From Phycisphaerales bacterium (GTDB lineage: Bacteria > Planctomycetota > Phycisphaerae > Phycisphaerales > SM1A02): a DNA stretch of 64,000 bases. Made by a program: the position numbers and the translations under genes. Of this stretch, positions 26,312 through 34,697 are shown piece by piece. How positions within the stretch are numbered: the stretch's first letter is position 1; every line of letters starts with the position of its first letter. The stretch is from assembly GCA_029242715.1 (NCBI GenBank), contig JAQWTL010000012.1:62001-126000 (forward strand), read 5' to 3'. The notes under the pieces are model-generated. The model searched no databases. It was not told where the DNA came from and saw nothing but the letters and a program-made list of their open reading frames with translations.

Positions 26312-26731
26312 ATGCGTTTCAGCATGCGACAGCATCGTGGGGGCAACCGCCTCATCATGAACATGACCAGCATGATTGATGTCACGTTCCTGCTGTTGGT
26401 CTATTTCATGGTGTCCACTGTTCTGGCGAGTCCTGAGGACAGGCTTACGCCGACTATTCGTACCCAGGATGAATCAGCGAGTGGCAGTAATGCCGACTTC
26501 CAGCCTCAGATCGTCGATGTGCTCATGGTCGGAGGAAAGCCGACATATCGCCTTGGTCAGATTGACATGACTTCCGTGGCGGATTTGAAAGCCCGTCTTT
26601 CAGGTCTTCCTGTGGAATTGGGGGTATTCATTCGTGGGGGTGAAGGTGTCTCCGTTGGATTTACCATGGCGGCAATCCAAGCAGCTCGTGACGCTGGATT
26701 CGACCAGGTGACATATGTTCCGCTTGATTAG
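26312..26731 (+). CDS. ExbD/TolR family protein 2
   Basis: 139 residues, four bases after the first ExbD gene and of the same length. The helix carries Asp23 (TSMIDVTFLLLVYFMV). The periplasmic part is more diverged (YRLGQIDMTSVADLKARL, VGFTMAAIQAARDAGF). Two different ExbD proteins in one operon suggest a heterodimeric arm, as proposed for some other ExbBDD operons. The 3' end overlaps the next gene by 17 bases. Confidence 0.93.
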   Translation: MRFSMRQHRGGNRLIMNMTSMIDVTFLLLVYFMVSTVLASPEDRLTPTIRTQDESASGSNADFQPQIVDVLMVGGKPTYRLGQIDMTSVADLKARLSGLPVELGVFIRGGEGVSVGFTMAAIQAARDAGFDQVTYVPLD

Positions 26732-29339
26732 GCACAGAAAACTCATTGGAAGAAGCAGAAGTCTGCTGGCCATCGTGTGCATGGGCGGCCTGCTGATGCT
26801 TGTCTCTCCTGCGTGTTCATTTGAAGAGGTTGATACATGGCTTGAGGACCGAGGCATGGATCAGCTTCTCGCAGAGTATCTCGAGCAGCAGCTTCCAGGA
26901 ATGGCTCCTCAGGACAGAGCAGAAACAACCCTCAGGCTGGCTCGCTTGTATGCCCGGCTTCTCAGTCAGACCGAAGACCGCGCACAACGAGTCATTCTTG
27001 AGAAAAAGAGCCGTCGCTTGCTTGAGGAGGTGGGAGGCGCGGCAGCAGAATCTCTGCGGCTCGAGCTGTTGCATGGGATCTATCTTGGTATTGAGGATGC
27101 AGCAGAGCGACACAGGCTTCAGCTTCTCGATCAAACAAGCCAAGCCGAGACCATCGAACGTCTCAGGTTGTTGATCGCAGAACTGGATCAACTTCATGCT
27201 CGCGTTGATCGTCTGAGGGACAAATGGAACAACGCTTCAGGGAGAATGCGAGCCAGGGTGGCTGGGAAGTCGCAGTTCGAATTGCTGAATGAAATGTCTT
27301 CCCGGATCGATTTTCTCTCTGGTTGGTGTCATTACTACCTGGGCTGGTTGACAGGTTCAGTCGCGGAGGCAGAGCTGGCGGAGCGTCAGTTTGCCGGAAT
27401 TCTCATGTTGGACCAGCTTGACCCTGATGAGGTGTCAGTTGATCTGCGTTCATCTCCTGCAATTGCCTGGACGATCATAGGCATGGCACTGACCAGTTCC
27501 ATGACATCTTCTGAAGCTACGGCACTTCGCTGGCTGGATTTGCTTGATCTGGCAATCGTTCCCGAGGATATCCGTGAACAAGTTCCAGGATGGCGTTTGG
27601 TTGTTCTGCTCGAGCATCAGAAATTCAAACAAGCTCTGCAGCTCCTCAAGGCCATGGCCTATCTGCCTGGCGGGCGTCCAGTGTCCTGGGTTCGTCTCGC
27701 AGCCGTGTCGGCTCTTGCACATGCGGGTCAACCGGAAGCAGACGTGCTGGCATCAGAGTCACTGGCAATGCTTGCATCCAGTGGCGAACTCGGCCAGATC
27801 CAGAATATCGCTGCTCGTTATGGAGATGAGATTGGCCTGGACAGCTTTTCATTCAACCATGCCAGGGCCATCATGGAATTCGGGTTTGCCAAGAAATTGG
27901 AGGATCAGGATCCCATCGCAGCAGAAGCAGACAGGCGCCATGCCTGGAGGCTGGCCCTGAAATCAATCGAAACGGCATTGAATTCGGAAGACCGAGGCCA
28001 GTACAACTCGGCTTTTCAGCAGGCGCGGCTTCTGAAAGCCTGGTCGATTTATTACTTGCAAAGATATGAGGAAGCACGAGATCTCTTCGAGTCCGTCTCG
28101 CAGGAACTGAAAGCAGATGATGCCAGTGAATCGCTCTGGATGGCTTATGTCGCCGAAGAGCGTCGATGTGTCGAGTCTCCATCGATTGGCACCGAGGAAC
28201 TTGACCGACTTGTTGAGCGTTACCTGGAGCGTTTCCCGTCCGGGCAAAGAGCGGGTGAACTCATGGTGCGACGAGCATCACGAGGCGAGATCCCATCGCA
28301 AGAACGTGTTGATGATTTTCTGCAGGTTCCACTGGGTTCCCTGGCACGTCCGTTGGCAAGAATGCGTGCTGCTGACATGCTCTACAGACTCTATCGTGAG
28401 GCAGAACCAACAGATAAACCTGAAGCAGGCGCTGAATACCTTTCTTTGGCTGTTCCAATGATGCAGGAAGATGATCGGACGGGTGGAGAGGTCGCTCAAT
28501 CTCGCAGCGTTGCTCGGGCTCGACGTGTGCTGGAAGTGGCAACGAGTCCACGTGTCCTCCGTATGGTTGCTGCTGATTCGGCGATGAGAATTCTGCGTAA
28601 CCGGGCAGTCATTCTCAAAGAAACTGACACATCGTTGGATGATGAGCTTGATTACCGTGAGGTTCTCATGTTGCTGGCAAGAAACCAGTACTCTCAGGCT
28701 CAGACATTTGTTGATGGACTTCATCAACGAAACGCGTTGTCGATCTGGGCCCGCCTGGCTGCCAGGCGCATGCTGGAACGCGCAAGACAGGAAATCAATG
28801 AATCAGAAGGCGATGAATCGAGGGCCTCTCTCGAGGGTGTTGTTCGCAATGGCGAATATGTACTTTCAGAATCACCTTCGCTTCCGGAAGCCATAGAAGT
28901 TCAATCAGGACAACTCGTTGCATTCAGCGTTGCTGAAGCGGCAGAGAAATTGTGGTTGATGGAAGGAGACTCGCAGTTGGGGGACCGGGCCTGGGAACTC
29001 TATGGAGCATTGCTTGAAGTCTCTCCCAAGAACAAGAGTTTTCTCTCAGGAAGAGGTCGTTTGGCAGCATCGCGTGGAGATACGGATGAGGCTCTGAGAT
29101 GTTGGCGTATTGTCACGGCTGGCAGCCGTGCGGGATCCGATGATTGGTTCCAGGCAAGAACAGCATTGATTGAGCTGCTGGAGGCGAGTGATCCGTCACG
29201 GGCACGTGAGGTCATGGAGCAGCACATGGCCTTGTATCCCGAATTTGGTCCTGTTCCTTGGGGTGAACGGCTCAGGTCTGCTGCTGATCGCCTTGGGGCC
29301 AATGTGAATCCTGATGATGATCCGGAGGCGTTGCCATGA
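26715..29339 (+). CDS. Large secreted TPR-repeat protein of the VWA-ExbBD operon
   Basis: 874 residues. An N-terminal basic stretch and hydrophobic helix (LLAIVCMGGLLMLVSPAC) form a signal sequence; the cysteine at its end could be lipidated, but the -3 residue is not ideal. The mature part is almost wholly helical with repeated TPR-like pairs, for example AEAELAERQFAGILMLDQL, AWSIYYLQRYEEARDLFES, and a C-terminal LYGALLEVSPKNKSFLSGRG. No enzyme motif is seen. It overlaps ExbD-2 and the next gene (ATGA). It probably forms a periplasmic scaffold. Confidence 0.85.
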   Translation: MFRLIRHRKLIGRSRSLLAIVCMGGLLMLVSPACSFEEVDTWLEDRGMDQLLAEYLEQQLPGMAPQDRAETTLRLARLYARLLSQTEDRAQRVILEKKSRRLLEEVGGAAAESLRLELLHGIYLGIEDAAERHRLQLLDQTSQAETIERLRLLIAELDQLHARVDRLRDKWNNASGRMRARVAGKSQFELLNEMSSRIDFLSGWCHYYLGWLTGSVAEAELAERQFAGILMLDQLDPDEVSVDLRSSPAIAWTIIGMALTSSMTSSEATALRWLDLLDLAIVPEDIREQVPGWRLVVLLEHQKFKQALQLLKAMAYLPGGRPVSWVRLAAVSALAHAGQPEADVLASESLAMLASSGELGQIQNIAARYGDEIGLDSFSFNHARAIMEFGFAKKLEDQDPIAAEADRRHAWRLALKSIETALNSEDRGQYNSAFQQARLLKAWSIYYLQRYEEARDLFESVSQELKADDASESLWMAYVAEERRCVESPSIGTEELDRLVERYLERFPSGQRAGELMVRRASRGEIPSQERVDDFLQVPLGSLARPLARMRAADMLYRLYREAEPTDKPEAGAEYLSLAVPMMQEDDRTGGEVAQSRSVARARRVLEVATSPRVLRMVAADSAMRILRNRAVILKETDTSLDDELDYREVLMLLARNQYSQAQTFVDGLHQRNALSIWARLAARRMLERARQEINESEGDESRASLEGVVRNGEYVLSESPSLPEAIEVQSGQLVAFSVAEAAEKLWLMEGDSQLGDRAWELYGALLEVSPKNKSFLSGRGRLAASRGDTDEALRCWRIVTAGSRAGSDDWFQARTALIELLEASDPSRAREVMEQHMALYPEFGPVPWGERLRSAADRLGANVNPDDDPEALP

Positions 29340-32194
29340 ATCAACATGATCCCATGCGGCGATTCCTGGGCCTGGATTCTTCTGCGGATCCCCTTCAGGT
29401 GCTTGGCCTTGGTCCGACCGATCTGAACATGAAATCGATCCTTGAGGCTCGTGACAAACGTGAGCGTGAGATTGAAGAGCATCCTGATGGGCAATCGGAT
29501 CAAGCCCAATTGGTCAAGGCTCATGTTCAAGATGCTGCAGTCTTGCTTCTGGATTCTGCTGCCCGAATGTCGGCTCTGGCTCGGCACATTCCTACGGATG
29601 TAAAAAATGTTTCTGCGGCAGAGAGTTCTTCAGTAACCGAAATCACCAGTTTTGACAGACAAGTTCTGGGCGTTCTTACAGCGTGTGGCGGCTGGAACAG
29701 TCAAAGTCGAGTCAAATTGATGATGATCGCGGCACAACATGGGGTGGCACCATCCCAGTTGATGGATGTGCTGATGGGCATGACAAGTTGGCTCAGGAGT
29801 GGGGGTGCTGCGATCAACAGGCCAGCCGAGAGTCTTGGCTCGCCTGGAGCTGCGATGCAGACTGCTATGGCAGCCACGCGAAATTCACAGAATTCCCATG
29901 CATTTGATCGCTTTGTTGATCGCTGGACACCTGATATTCGTGCAAATGATGGGGCATCCGTGGCTCGTCTTTCGATTCTTTTTGCAGGTATCACGATTCT
30001 TCTGCTGATTCTGATTGTTAGTTTTCTTGTTTCAACACCCAGTGGTAACAAGGAGGCCATTCTTGACGTGGATTCAAGCCAGGCCACGAGGTCTCTGAAT
30101 CGCCCCTCTGATGGAAATTCAATTGAAGGGATTCCGGGTGAACAGGTCGTCGACCAGGACGGCCACTTTGTCACCCGGGTGGAGATTCCATCCAGCCTTG
30201 TTGATGCGTCTGATGCAGTTGTGTCGACCACTGTGGGATTGGATCTTCTCGCCGAGGCGATCGGACGGGGTGAAGAGGCCAGTTCTACGATATCTACGTT
30301 TGCCGAGTTGATTGATGTTGCTGCACAGGGATGGTTTCTCGCAGGTGATTCCCAGCGAACTGATCTGGTTGAATCAACTGGTCGTGTCTTTGAAATGATC
30401 GCGGGCGATATCGCGCAAGCAAAGTCACTTCTTGCAAATCTGAAGTTGCCTCCGGTGTCTTCTCAAGATGTCGAAGCGATTCCCGTCGCCACGTTTCATT
30501 CAGGAATTCTTGGCGCCATTACCGAGAACCGAAGGATTTCGCCGTCCATTCGAGAAGAAGCTCGACGCATTCTGGCAGAGCATGGAATTGCAGGCTTGCG
30601 TGGTGATGGTTTTTCATCTGCTGCGATTGCCTGGTTGAATCAGGTCCGGCAGTCACTTCTTGAAGGAACGAAAGTAGGTTCGGACAAGGAACTCCAATGG
30701 GAGATCTGGACGATGTGTCTGCTTGCGTTGGGCGATGTCCCAGGGAGCCAGGCGTCAATCCTGGTGGCAGTGGAAGGGATTGTTCGTGATGGGTTGGAGA
30801 TCGGTTCACCGAGTCCCGCTCGCCGGACACTTATGCGAACTCTGAACAGTGTTGATTACATCGGTTCCCCCTTGGCTCGAACTGCTTTTCTCGGTTTATA
30901 TGTTGATGAATCGCTTGATTCCCGCCGACTTGGAATCTTGACGGATCTTCTGGCGAGCAATGTGAGTTCATCCTGGTTTGATCAGTCGATGATCGTGGAT
31001 TCTTCAGCAGACATGGCCCGCAGGGAGTATCTGGCAAATGTTCTTGCGTCGAAATGGCCCGGAACCAGGCAGATCGCAGTTCGCAGGCCGATGCCTGTCC
31101 CTCGTGGATTTGATGATCAACTCGCCGCATTCTGGTTGGAGAAGTGGGGGCTTGTAGAGATCTTGCCGCCGGGACGTTCCGATGTTGCCATGCTGGAGCA
31201 CCTTCTGGATCTACGAGTGTTGAACCAGTCGGCGTCTGCAATCGTCGACGGTGATGCGGCCGCGGCAAGCCGAATATTCAATCGCATGGAGAATGACATG
31301 ATTCTGCAAGGGGATAATCCGCTTGTAGATCAGGAGTTCAACTCGATGCGGGCCTGGGGACAAAGGATGTCAAAGGCTGGAGACCGTGAAGAGAAACTGG
31401 CCTTGCTCAATGAGTTGATGAATCATGGCCCTGGTGATCTTGGCCCAAGCGATGCAGCCGTGCTTGCAAATGTTGCCCTGGCAGGGGCCACTCGAATCCG
31501 TGAGCGAGCACATCAGGTCATCGAACAAAGATTTCTGAGTGATCCCGAGCTTGTTTTAGCCGTCTTGAATGAGCTGCCCCGTCGTCCATCAGAAGATGTC
31601 TCGGCCTTTCTGGACGAGATGGTCGGGCAGTCGCTGCCTGATGTCCAGGCTGCGCAATGGGGTTTGGAGATCAGGCGGCTCCTTGCGGAACGTGCCATGG
31701 AACTCAGAGCCCGGGATAACAAGAGGATCGACTATCTGGCATCGCTTTACAGGGACTCGGTTCTGGAAGAGGTACGAAGTCTCATGCAAGTTGAAGCAGA
31801 ACCAGATGTTTCTGCCGCCAGGGCTCTGGCCTTGCTTGCAGAGTCACGCACCGATCGCATTCGAGGAGTGATGGCAGCATCAGACATGGCGATTCTCTCC
31901 AGGATGATTCAGGAGCATGAAGTTCGCTTTCGTCTGGCGGAAGGGCCGCTTCAGCAGTCGCTTGTTCGATCACTGGCTGTGCTGGATCTGGTGACCATGG
32001 AGTGGTCCATCAGAATGCCATCTCAAATGGAATCATTTGATTGGATTCAGGAAGATCTTCGGTTCCAACTGCCTGTTGCGAGCCATGTATTGGAGCAACT
32101 GGTCCTTATTGAAATGGCGATTGGCAAAACCTGGCAGGTGGTTATCGAGGATTATCGAAAGAGGATCCGCATGAACAAGGGACCCATTGGATGA
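29336..32194 (+). CDS. Single-pass membrane protein with J-like N-terminal domain
   Basis: 952 residues. Residues ~8-85 (RRFLGLDSSADPLQVLGLG ... AAVLLLDSAAR) resemble the short helical domain found at the N-terminus of many planctomycete membrane proteins. It recalls a J domain but has no HPD motif. One transmembrane helix lies at ~209-234. A long helical C-terminal part (~270-950) would be periplasmic if the N-terminus is inside. No catalytic motif is seen. The start overlaps the TPR gene and the stop overlaps the last gene of the operon, both by ATGA. It is a likely link between cytoplasm and the envelope complex. Confidence 0.82.
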   Translation: MNQHDPMRRFLGLDSSADPLQVLGLGPTDLNMKSILEARDKREREIEEHPDGQSDQAQLVKAHVQDAAVLLLDSAARMSALARHIPTDVKNVSAAESSSVTEITSFDRQVLGVLTACGGWNSQSRVKLMMIAAQHGVAPSQLMDVLMGMTSWLRSGGAAINRPAESLGSPGAAMQTAMAATRNSQNSHAFDRFVDRWTPDIRANDGASVARLSILFAGITILLLILIVSFLVSTPSGNKEAILDVDSSQATRSLNRPSDGNSIEGIPGEQVVDQDGHFVTRVEIPSSLVDASDAVVSTTVGLDLLAEAIGRGEEASSTISTFAELIDVAAQGWFLAGDSQRTDLVESTGRVFEMIAGDIAQAKSLLANLKLPPVSSQDVEAIPVATFHSGILGAITENRRISPSIREEARRILAEHGIAGLRGDGFSSAAIAWLNQVRQSLLEGTKVGSDKELQWEIWTMCLLALGDVPGSQASILVAVEGIVRDGLEIGSPSPARRTLMRTLNSVDYIGSPLARTAFLGLYVDESLDSRRLGILTDLLASNVSSSWFDQSMIVDSSADMARREYLANVLASKWPGTRQIAVRRPMPVPRGFDDQLAAFWLEKWGLVEILPPGRSDVAMLEHLLDLRVLNQSASAIVDGDAAAASRIFNRMENDMILQGDNPLVDQEFNSMRAWGQRMSKAGDREEKLALLNELMNHGPGDLGPSDAAVLANVALAGATRIRERAHQVIEQRFLSDPELVLAVLNELPRRPSEDVSAFLDEMVGQSLPDVQAAQWGLEIRRLLAERAMELRARDNKRIDYLASLYRDSVLEEVRSLMQVEAEPDVSAARALALLAESRTDRIRGVMAASDMAILSRMIQEHEVRFRLAEGPLQQSLVRSLAVLDLVTMEWSIRMPSQMESFDWIQEDLRFQLPVASHVLEQLVLIEMAIGKTWQVVIEDYRKRIRMNKGPIG

Positions 32195-32934
32195 ACTGCA
32201 TTATCAAGTCAATCTTGCTGGCAATAACAGTCCTTCTCATGGGTGCGTCTTCTGCATCAGAGCGACGTTTCGAGGACAGACTCATGGCGCTGCGGCCTGT
32301 TGATGCCAATAGCTATTTCATACTCGGGGAAGATGTGGCTGAGATCGCCAGAACAGATGTTGAGCGGGCTCTTGCCATCAGGCTCTTTGTCCTTGCTGAT
32401 CATCTTGACCACAATCGCTACCACCGCAGTTCGCTGCTGGCGATTCGTCCACTGGTAAATGATCCGGTTGCGCTTCAGTTGCTGGACTCCAATCTGAGAT
32501 CATTGTCTGGAGCAGTCAGTCTGTTACCTGACAAGGCAACAGGAGATGAGCGGGAGAATGAATCCATACTTGCGGTTGTCGAGGTTCTGTCGGCTTTGAG
32601 GCGAGGAGATCGAACGGCTATGGAATCGAATCTCAGAAAGAAATCGGTTTCAGAGCGAATTGATTCACTTGAGCACGTTCTCCCTGGTAACTCTGAGTGG
32701 ATGCTCAAGAAGGTTTCTTCGGCCAGGCGTGGAAAGCCAGTTCTGGGAGAGGATGATCTCATGGCAACACTGCGTGTGCAGGCCGCATTACTTGGCAGTG
32801 AAGTACAGCCATGGTCCGTGGATCTGCACTCAAGTCATGGTGTGCCAATGACGATGATTGATCCCGTTCCGCTGGTTGAGATATTCCACATCGATCCCGA
32901 CCGGGCCACATGGCGCGGTGGTCGCTGGGAATAG
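32191..32934 (+). CDS. Small secreted protein closing the VWA-ExbBD operon
   Basis: 247 residues with a signal peptide (KSILLAITVLLMGASSA). The mature part is helical (FILGEDVAEIARTDVERALAIRLFVLADHLD looks TPR-like; only part is quoted as a motif) and ends in a compact region with PVPLVEIFHIDPDR. No recognisable domain. Its start overlaps the preceding stop, which makes it the eighth gene of a fully coupled series. Expression with the ExbB/ExbD genes is therefore expected. Confidence 0.8.
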   Translation: MNCIIKSILLAITVLLMGASSASERRFEDRLMALRPVDANSYFILGEDVAEIARTDVERALAIRLFVLADHLDHNRYHRSSLLAIRPLVNDPVALQLLDSNLRSLSGAVSLLPDKATGDERENESILAVVEVLSALRRGDRTAMESNLRKKSVSERIDSLEHVLPGNSEWMLKKVSSARRGKPVLGEDDLMATLRVQAALLGSEVQPWSVDLHSSHGVPMTMIDPVPLVEIFHIDPDRATWRGGRWE

Positions 32935-32958
32935 CCGGTCTGTTTCAGGCACCCTTGA

Positions 32959-33480
32959 TCAGTTGTCAGTTTCGGGTGGGGGGAGCATGCTGTCGCCCTC
33001 ATCGAGCAGGCCTCGCTCGTTGGTGGCCTCGTGTTCACCCAGCGCAAGTTGATCAAAGCGGCGTTTCAGGATTCCCAGTTCCAGCAGAGAGCGAACCCTC
33101 GTAATCAGCTCGTGCTTGTTGACCGGCTTGGCAATGAAGTCATTGGTGCCGCATTCCTTGGCTCGTTCGTAATCGCCAACTTCATTCAGGGCTGTCACCA
33201 TGATGATGATGATGTCGCGAGTAGAAGGTTGGGACTTGAGCTTCTCACAGACTTGGAATCCCGAGACGCGGGGCATCATCACATCCAGGAGCATGAGATC
33301 GGGAGGAGATTTTTCCACGATCTCGATCGCCTCGTCGCCATCCGTAGCCGTCAGAATGTGGCAGCCGATACCTTCCAGGTAGGCCTGCATCAGTTCAAGG
33401 TTCTGCTGGTTGTCATCGACGATCAGGATGGTGGCGGTTCCCAGGTCTGGGAGGGGCGTCGTCGTGTTCGCGTCGCTCAT
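32959..33480 (-). CDS. Response regulator, stand-alone receiver domain (PleD-like)
   Basis: 173 residues from ATG 33480, which has GGGAGCGG upstream; a longer frame to 33564 is unlikely. Receiver domain ~17-138 with the acidic pair Asp22/Asp23, phospho-acceptor Asp66 (LMLLDVMMP), Thr96 and Lys118 (FIAKPV). No output domain follows, only a charged tail of about 35 residues, so it may signal by protein contact. No histidine kinase lies next to it. It is convergent with the operon ending at 32934. Confidence 0.93.
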   Translation of the reverse strand: MSDANTTTPLPDLGTATILIVDDNQQNLELMQAYLEGIGCHILTATDGDEAIEIVEKSPPDLMLLDVMMPRVSGFQVCEKLKSQPSTRDIIIIMVTALNEVGDYERAKECGTNDFIAKPVNKHELITRVRSLLELGILKRRFDQLALGEHEATNERGLLDEGDSMLPPPETDN

Positions 33481-33679
33481 GAATTCCGCTCCCGGGCGAG
33501 GAAAGTTGCCCTGTATCCGGGCCCTCCTGAGGGTCTCCGAATGTGGGCATGGTATCGCCAACAAAGGTCTACGGACATTCTGGGAGTCGATTGTGGGGCT
33601 GGAGGGGCCAGGACTGCAACATGGTGCCCTTGGGCTGCTAAACTACAGGATTCCCGCCGACCAATGACCGGAGTACGAC

Positions 33680-34159
33680 ATGGCCGAGATCCAGAAGCCC
33701 GTCAGCTGGACCGATGAGTTCAACGTTCCAACCCCTGATGCCCTGCGGCGCGAGCTCGTAGAGGAATCACGGGAGACCTATGATCAACTCAGAAAGTTGA
33801 TGAATGGTTTCGATGGAGTGCAAGAGCAGTGCCGCTGGTATGGCGACTGCTGGCACTGGACCCTGGCCTACCTGCTGGATGAGCAGCCCCTTCGTGACCC
33901 TTCCATCGAATGGGAGCCGCTGGCTCTTGTGATACCGGCTCCAGAGGATGTCCAGTTGGCCATGGCCTTGAATCAGGACTTCGTCTCGTCGTTGAACACA
34001 CGCCGTCTCAAGCGAGGTGTGCGTGATGGACTTGAGCTTGGAAGCGCCCCCTTTACGACTCGATGGGCGGTCTGGTCAATCACGACACCGGGACTGCTTG
34101 CCGAACTTGCTGGCCTGGTGAAGCAGAAGATTGCCTGGATGCGAACCCACGAATCCTGA
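33680..34159 (+). CDS. Conserved hypothetical cytoplasmic protein (DUF3788-like)
   Basis: 159 residues, no signal or membrane helix. A GGAG-containing site precedes the ATG. The pattern (FNVPTPDALRRELVEES, QEQCRWYGDCWHWTLAY, ending LAELAGLVKQKIAWM) recalls DUF3788 proteins, but this is from memory of the pattern and not certain. No function is known. It stands alone between the response regulator (divergent) and a small gene on the other strand. Confidence 0.78.
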   Translation: MAEIQKPVSWTDEFNVPTPDALRRELVEESRETYDQLRKLMNGFDGVQEQCRWYGDCWHWTLAYLLDEQPLRDPSIEWEPLALVIPAPEDVQLAMALNQDFVSSLNTRRLKRGVRDGLELGSAPFTTRWAVWSITTPGLLAELAGLVKQKIAWMRTHES

Positions 34160-34250
34160 TCCATTTCCATTGTTCAAAAAATGAACAGGCGAAACACCCG
34201 GTCCCACCAGAGATCCCGGGTGCATCACCATTAGTCTTGTTGTGAATGCC

Positions 34251-34448
34251 TCAGGCTGCTGGCTTCCGGCATACGACTGCTGTGGTATCACCCAGTCGTG
34301 TCCAGGAGGAGCCCCGTGGTTCGAGCGTTTGCTGGAGATGATCGAGATATCGCTCCAAGTCCTCTGGCGAGAACTCATCAAGCCAACCGAGGTCGGCGGT
34401 AGGGTTAATCTCATGGATGAGTTCGATCAGTCCGGTTTTCGTCAGCAT
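34251..34448 (-). CDS. Small conserved-looking protein, 65 residues
   Basis: MLTKTGLIELIHEINPTADL... is preceded by AAGGGAG eight bases before the ATG. The composition is that of a real folded protein: a helical N-terminus and SPEDLERYLDHLQQTL in the middle, with a basic C-terminal TAVVCRKPAA. The competing frame on the plus strand has no ribosome site. No domain is recognised and the role is unknown. It lies downstream of the CRTAC1 lipoprotein gene (34698) on the same strand, 249 bases away. Confidence 0.7.
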   Translation of the reverse strand: MLTKTGLIELIHEINPTADLGWLDEFSPEDLERYLDHLQQTLEPRGSSWTRLGDTTAVVCRKPAA

Positions 34449-34697
34449 CCTGTGGACTCCCTTGCTTTGAGGACCTCGTTGCTGAATTCACTTTCGGCAT
34501 GATCAGGGGTTCGCTAGGAGCGGATAACAAGCGTTCTTTGCGAGGCCATGGGGCATTGAGCAGGTGATTGCACCATCAGCAGCGGGCTGTCCATGGCCCA
34601 GACACATCATGTTGTGCTGGAAAAAAACCACTCAGTTGGGTCCGGGATTACAGGCCGGCAGATGAAGGTCCGAGAATCTGCTGGGCAGGCTGCTGGT

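Noticed and set aside
34518-34530. GAGCGGATAACAA, identical to 13 bases of the E. coli lac operator
   Set aside because: No lac-type genes or second half site are present; a chance match in a non-coding gap.
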